Positions 57,246-59,786 of a DNA stretch of 59,786 nt are shown in pieces; positions within the stretch are counted from its first letter, which is position 1, and every line of letters starts with the position of its first letter. Origin of the DNA: Bacteroidales bacterium (lineage in GTDB: Bacteria > Bacteroidota > Bacteroidia > Bacteroidales > JAFGXI01); assembly GCA_016936665.1 (NCBI GenBank), contig JAFGXI010000037.1:1-59786 (forward strand), given 5' to 3'. The translations under genes and the position numbers were made by a program. The notes under the pieces are model-generated. The model was not told the origin of the DNA. It made no database searches and saw only the letters and a list, made by a program, of their open reading frames with translations.

Positions 57246-58094
57246 ATGATAAACAAAAGCTTACTTTTCTTAGTTTTTGCAATTGCAACACTTACTTCTT
57301 GTAAAACAAGTAACAAACAAAATGAGGTTTCAAATAGTGATATACCTAAAAATAGTTTCGTCATAGAAACCAGTTATGGTCAAATGAAAGGACGATTGTT
57401 CGACGAAACGCCTCTGCACCGTGATAATTTTATAAAATTAGTTAATGAAGGATATTTCGATTCTTTGCTTTTTCATCGAGTAATCGAAAATTTTATGATT
57501 CAAGGCGGCGATCCGGACTCAAAATTCGCCAGTAAAGGTCAAGTACTTGGAAATGGAGGTCCAGAATATACAATACCTGCGGAATTTAATTCTAAATTAA
57601 TTCATAAAAAAGGTGCTTTAGCAGCCGCTCGACAAGGTGACAATGTCAACCCAACAAAAGCATCATCGGGCTCACAGTTTTACATAGTTCAAGGCACAGT
57701 TTACGATTCATTAAAGATTTTGCAGATGGAACAAAAAATCATAGATAATAAAATAAGTAGTCTAACGAGAATTTATCTATCGAATCCTGCAAATTTGGGT
57801 GTTAAAAATAAATTAGATTCCTTAAATACTGTCGGCGATCGAGAAAATTTACGCAAAACATACGACGACATAGTGAAAAAAATAAGAGAAGATAATACGA
57901 ATGTTGGTTTTAGTTCCGAACAAATAAAAACGTATACTACCATTGGAGGAACTCCTCATCTCGATGGCGATTACACAGTTTTTGGCGAAATATATGAGGG
58001 GTTAGATGTGCTTGATTCAATCGCAAAAGTAAAAGGCGACAGAAACAACAGACCATTAGAAGACATCCGTTTTACGATAAAAATGTTACAATAA
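57246..58094 (+). CDS. Lipoprotein cyclophilin-type peptidyl-prolyl isomerase
   Basis: This 282-residue protein helps fold exported proteins by isomerising prolyl bonds. It has a lipoprotein signal (TLTSC, lipidated Cys19) and a cyclophilin domain with LLFHRVIENFMIQGGDPD, AARQGDNVNPTKASSGSQFYI and GGTPHLDGDYTVFGEIYEG. An insertion of about 65 residues (helical, with KILQMEQKIIDNKISS and LRKTYDDIVKKIRED) splits the domain between the SSGSQFYI and GGTPHLDG motifs. I use ATG 57246, as the longer start at 57216 lies across the promoter. It acts in the periplasm, anchored to a membrane. Confidence 0.9.
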   Translation: MINKSLLFLVFAIATLTSCKTSNKQNEVSNSDIPKNSFVIETSYGQMKGRLFDETPLHRDNFIKLVNEGYFDSLLFHRVIENFMIQGGDPDSKFASKGQVLGNGGPEYTIPAEFNSKLIHKKGALAAARQGDNVNPTKASSGSQFYIVQGTVYDSLKILQMEQKIIDNKISSLTRIYLSNPANLGVKNKLDSLNTVGDRENLRKTYDDIVKKIREDNTNVGFSSEQIKTYTTIGGTPHLDGDYTVFGEIYEGLDVLDSIAKVKGDRNNRPLEDIRFTIKMLQ

Positions 58095-58107
58095 ATTTTG
58101 TAGTGAT

Positions 58108-59115
58108 ATGATTGATAAAATTAAATCGTTACTTAACGAAGTCGAAGCTTTTACAACTCAAACAACAGATGAACTAGAAGCTTTTAGAATTGCATATCTA
58201 GGGAAGAAAGGGAAAATCACTGCACTTTTTAGCGACTTTAAAAACGTTGCTAACGAAGAAAAAAAATTGGTAGGGCAAGAAATCAATAAACTTAAAAATT
58301 TAGCGCAAGATAAGGTTGAATTTCTAAAATCGCAATTGGTGACCCAAAGAACATCCAGCGTGGGAAACGATCTTACTTTGCCCGGAGAACCTGTTTTTAA
58401 AGGTAGCAGACATCCTATCTCTTTGGTAAAAAATGAAATTTCTGAGATCTTTAAACGCATAGGTTTTACCATATCCGAAGGACCTGAAATAGAAGATGAT
58501 TGGCACGTATTTTCTGCCTTAAATTTCCCAGAAGAACATCCTGCCAGAGATATGCAAGATACTTTTTTTATCGAAACAAATCCTGATGTTTTACTTCGTA
58601 CTCATACATCATCGGTTCAGGTTCGTGTAATGGATCATCAAAAACCACCAATTAGAACTTTATCGCCTGGAAGAGTTTTTAGAAACGAAGCTATTTCTGC
58701 CCGTGCACATTGTATATTTCATCAGATTGAAGGTTTATATATCGATAAAAATGTTTCGTTTGCAGATCTTAAGCAAACCTTACTTTATTTCGCCAAAGAA
58801 TATTTCGGCGAACAAACAGAAATAAGACTGCGCCCTTCATATTTCCCGTTTACTGAACCTTCTGCAGAAGTAGATGTATCATGCTCACTTTGTGGAGGCG
58901 AAGGCTGTAACGTTTGTAAGTACACCGGATGGTTAGAAATTTTAGGTTGTGGAATGGTAGACCCGAATGTATTAGAAGCAAGCGGAATTGATAGTTCAGT
59001 GTTTACTGGTTTTGCTTTTGGCATGGGCATCGAACGAATCGCGATGTTAAAATACGGAATAAAAGATCTTCGTTTATTTTTCGAAAACGATCAACGTTTT
59101 TTAGAACAGTTTTAA
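58108..59115 (+). CDS. pheS: Phenylalanine-tRNA ligase alpha subunit
   Basis: PheS is the catalytic alpha subunit of the alpha2beta2 enzyme that charges tRNA-Phe. The 335-residue protein has the N-terminal coiled-coil that binds tRNA, class II motif 2 (RTHTSSVQVRVM and PGRVFRNEAISARAHCIFHQIEGL), the SAEVDVSCSLCGGEGCNVCKYTGWLEILGCGMVDP region and motif 3 (GFAFGMGIERIAMLKYGIKDLR). pheT is not downstream, where a CRISPR region begins, so the beta subunit is encoded elsewhere. It is 13 bp after the cyclophilin gene and may share its transcript. Confidence 0.96.
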   Translation: MIDKIKSLLNEVEAFTTQTTDELEAFRIAYLGKKGKITALFSDFKNVANEEKKLVGQEINKLKNLAQDKVEFLKSQLVTQRTSSVGNDLTLPGEPVFKGSRHPISLVKNEISEIFKRIGFTISEGPEIEDDWHVFSALNFPEEHPARDMQDTFFIETNPDVLLRTHTSSVQVRVMDHQKPPIRTLSPGRVFRNEAISARAHCIFHQIEGLYIDKNVSFADLKQTLLYFAKEYFGEQTEIRLRPSYFPFTEPSAEVDVSCSLCGGEGCNVCKYTGWLEILGCGMVDPNVLEASGIDSSVFTGFAFGMGIERIAMLKYGIKDLRLFFENDQRFLEQF

Positions 59116-59133
59116 TAAAATTTCGATTATATA

Positions 59134-59300
59134 GATAAAAGAGTTTCTTGTTGCTGATAAACACAAAAACAGATTATGAAAACAACGGATTGATAAATTA
59201 TATTTTATCCATTTAATAGACTTAGTTGTGAATTGATTGAACTTCGTTGATTTCCGCCTTGCTCCAATTCAAATTGTATCTTTGACGTATTGAGCATAAC
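59134..59300 (-). ncRNA. Candidate tracrRNA using the isolated repeat copy as anti-repeat
   Basis: Read on the minus strand, the degenerate 76-bp repeat copy (59225-59300) would supply an anti-repeat for the array repeats, with two differences that give one mismatch and one G-U pair. It is followed by a hairpin, GGATAAA...TTTATCAATCC (59187-59210), then CCGTTGT, an arrangement like the nexus of Bacteroidota tracrRNAs, and a bulged stem (59143-59151 with 59163-59170) with a T-rich tail ending near 59134. No clear minus-strand promoter is visible, so the RNA is a prediction. Confidence 0.42.
59225..59300 (+). repeat. Isolated, degenerate 76-bp CRISPR repeat copy
   Basis: This copy has the same 46-bp repeat with the same 30-bp insertion as the array copies at 59519 and 59701, and differs at two sites (A instead of C at repeat position 12; C instead of T in the insertion). 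It is 218 bp from the array and has no spacer of normal length beside it. Degeneracy and isolation suggest a tracrRNA anti-repeat or a relic of the old array end. Confidence 0.85.
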
Positions 59301-59374
59301 TGTCTTTCTTGCTTACTTCTCTTCCCTCGGGTGTCGGTACAATGAATAACTAAATATTTAAGCTTTTTCATTTA
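59301..59374. other. Unassigned spacer DNA between repeat copy and small RNA
   Basis: A T-rich 74-bp stretch without a reading frame or repeat. A leftward tracrRNA promoter would have to lie here or further right, but no CAAAnnTA (the minus-strand -7 element) is present. Confidence 0.5.
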
Positions 59375-59405
59375 TTGATTTTATTTACATTTTTTACTAT
59401 ATTTG
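59375..59405 (+). promoter_or_regulatory. Bacteroidota-type promoter of the small RNA
   Basis: TTG at 59375-59377 and TATATTTG at 59398-59405 are separated by 20 bp, the spacing expected for the -33/-7 promoter of Bacteroidota. The start would fall near 59411. Confidence 0.65.
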
Positions 59406-59410
59406 CTTTG

Positions 59411-59504
59411 GTTTTACCATACAGTGTAGGTATGTAATTTTGTTAACGTCGATGTTTTTAACAAATCCCTAAAAGTATTAAGCCCATTCATTTGGGCTTT
59501 TTTT
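59411..59504 (+). ncRNA. Candidate structured small RNA beside the CRISPR array
   Basis: About 94 nt from the predicted start to an intrinsic terminator. It contains three stems: CATAC/GTATG (59418-59422 with 59430-59434), an 8-bp stem TTTGTTAA/TTAACAAA (59439-59446 with 59458-59465) and the terminator stem (59480-59486 with 59493-59499). No reading frame of useful length exists. I find no anti-repeat complementary to the array repeat in it, so it does not look like a tracrRNA. Confidence 0.6.
59480..59504 (+). terminator. Rho-independent terminator of the small RNA
   Basis: AAGCCCA (59480-59486) pairs with TGGGCTT (59493-59499) around a 6-nt loop, with a T run continuing to 59504. It ends 14 bp before the first array repeat and would also stop transcription entering the array from the left. 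Confidence 0.85.
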
Positions 59505-59518
59505 CAACCCAAGGTATC

Positions 59519-59786
59519 GTTGTGAATTGCTTGAACTTCGTTGATTTCCGCTTTGCTCCAATTCAAATTGTATCTTTGACGTATTGAGCATAACCCTTTC
59601 AAATCCTTTCTAACAATAATTCCGGTTGTGAATTGCTTTCAAATTGTATCTTTGACGTATTGAGCATAACTAACGGTGAAATAATCGAAGATTTTAAACA
59701 GTTGTGAATTGCTTGAACTTCGTTGATTTCCGCTTTGCTCCAATTCAAATTGTATCTTTGACGTATTGAGCATAACTTCTTATGGA
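59519..59786 (+). CRISPR. CRISPR array (type II-C-like repeat) with 46-bp and expanded 76-bp repeats, cut by the window edge
   Basis: Repeats at 59519-59594 (76 bp), 59625-59670 (46 bp) and 59701-59776 (76 bp) are separated by two unrelated 30-bp spacers (59595-59624, 59671-59700); a third spacer is cut at 59786. The 46-bp form starts GTTGTGAATTGCTTTC and ends TTGAGCATAAC, the length and 5' end of Bacteroidota type II-C repeats. The 76-bp copies have the same sequence with a 30-bp insertion (GAACTTCGTTGATTTCCGCT plus ten bases) after position 14. Each copy contains TATCTTTG, a promoter-like element. cas genes are not in the window; orientation is inferred from the repeat. Confidence 0.85.

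Noticed and set aside
59225..59300. A coding region on the minus strand of the repeat copy
   Set aside because: An open frame exists across it by chance, but it has no start, no context and ends at once outside.
59411..59504. Small RNA as tracrRNA
   Set aside because: No stretch complementary to the array repeat or its insertion is visible in either half of the RNA.
59225..59786. A shorter true repeat with longer spacers (the insertion being a normal spacer)
   Set aside because: The 14 bases before the insertion and the 32 after it are both constant and appear joined in the 46-bp copy, so the insertion is inside the repeat.

Overview
The window is AT-rich chromosomal DNA from a member of the Bacteroidota, most likely a Bacteroidales/Marinilabiliales-type organism; this is inferred from gene content, not from a search. 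The evidence is a porP-gldK-gldL-gldM-gldN (type IX secretion/gliding) operon in the Porphyromonas order, futalosine-pathway MqnA, LytTR regulators, a TonB receptor with STN and carboxypeptidase-like domains, PD40/OmpA envelope proteins, almost no Shine-Dalgarno sequences, and repeated TAnnTTTG promoter elements. The left edge cuts an unrecognised membrane protein gene and the right edge cuts a CRISPR array.

Layout. 1-8.1 kb (mostly minus): cut membrane protein, secreted hypothetical, recA with bcp, and the rimP-nusA-infB translation/transcription operon. 8.2-11.4 kb (plus): STAS-like protein, acyl-CoA reductase, a pRiA4b ORF-3-like acidic protein and miaA. 11.5-26.5 kb (minus): PorE-like OmpA protein, sucC, a PhoR-type kinase, gldN/M/L/K and porP, an aminotransferase, yidD-mobA-tatC-tatA, and a LytTR gene remnant. 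26.7-30 kb (plus): EI24-like membrane protein, mqnA and a second PD40/TPR protein. 30-33.4 kb (minus): dnaK and a lipoprotein. 33.5-40.9 kb: panB and a pseudouridine synthase, then on minus a glucosaminidase/LysM protein, a hydrolase and pdxJ, then on plus a CBS protein, a RemB/Wzi-like barrel and a glycosyltransferase. 40.9-46.3 kb: TonB receptor, 3-hydroxybutyryl-CoA dehydrogenase, a small barrel-like protein and a GDPD lipoprotein, ending in a perfect 30-bp palindrome. 46.3-52.3 kb (minus): a LytS/LytR pair with a LiaF-like membrane protein, DMT, DUF2461 and DPP IV. 52.4-59.1 kb (plus): DUF177-rpmF-plsX-fabH-accB-accC fatty-acid cluster, a lipoprotein cyclophilin and pheS.

Most genes are housekeeping or envelope functions. 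The most unusual part is the last 650 bp. A CRISPR array with a type II-C-like 46-bp repeat (starts GTTGTG, 30-bp spacers) is present, but two of its three visible repeats, plus an isolated degenerate copy 218 bp upstream, carry the same 30-bp insertion after repeat position 14, giving 76-bp repeats. The third repeat lacks it exactly. The isolated copy, read on the minus strand, is followed by a structured segment that could be a tracrRNA. Between it and the array lies a separate small-RNA candidate with its own Bacteroidota promoter, two hairpins and an intrinsic terminator. The repeat itself contains a TATCTTTG promoter element whose upstream half is displaced by the insertion. No cas gene is inside the window; any would lie to the right.
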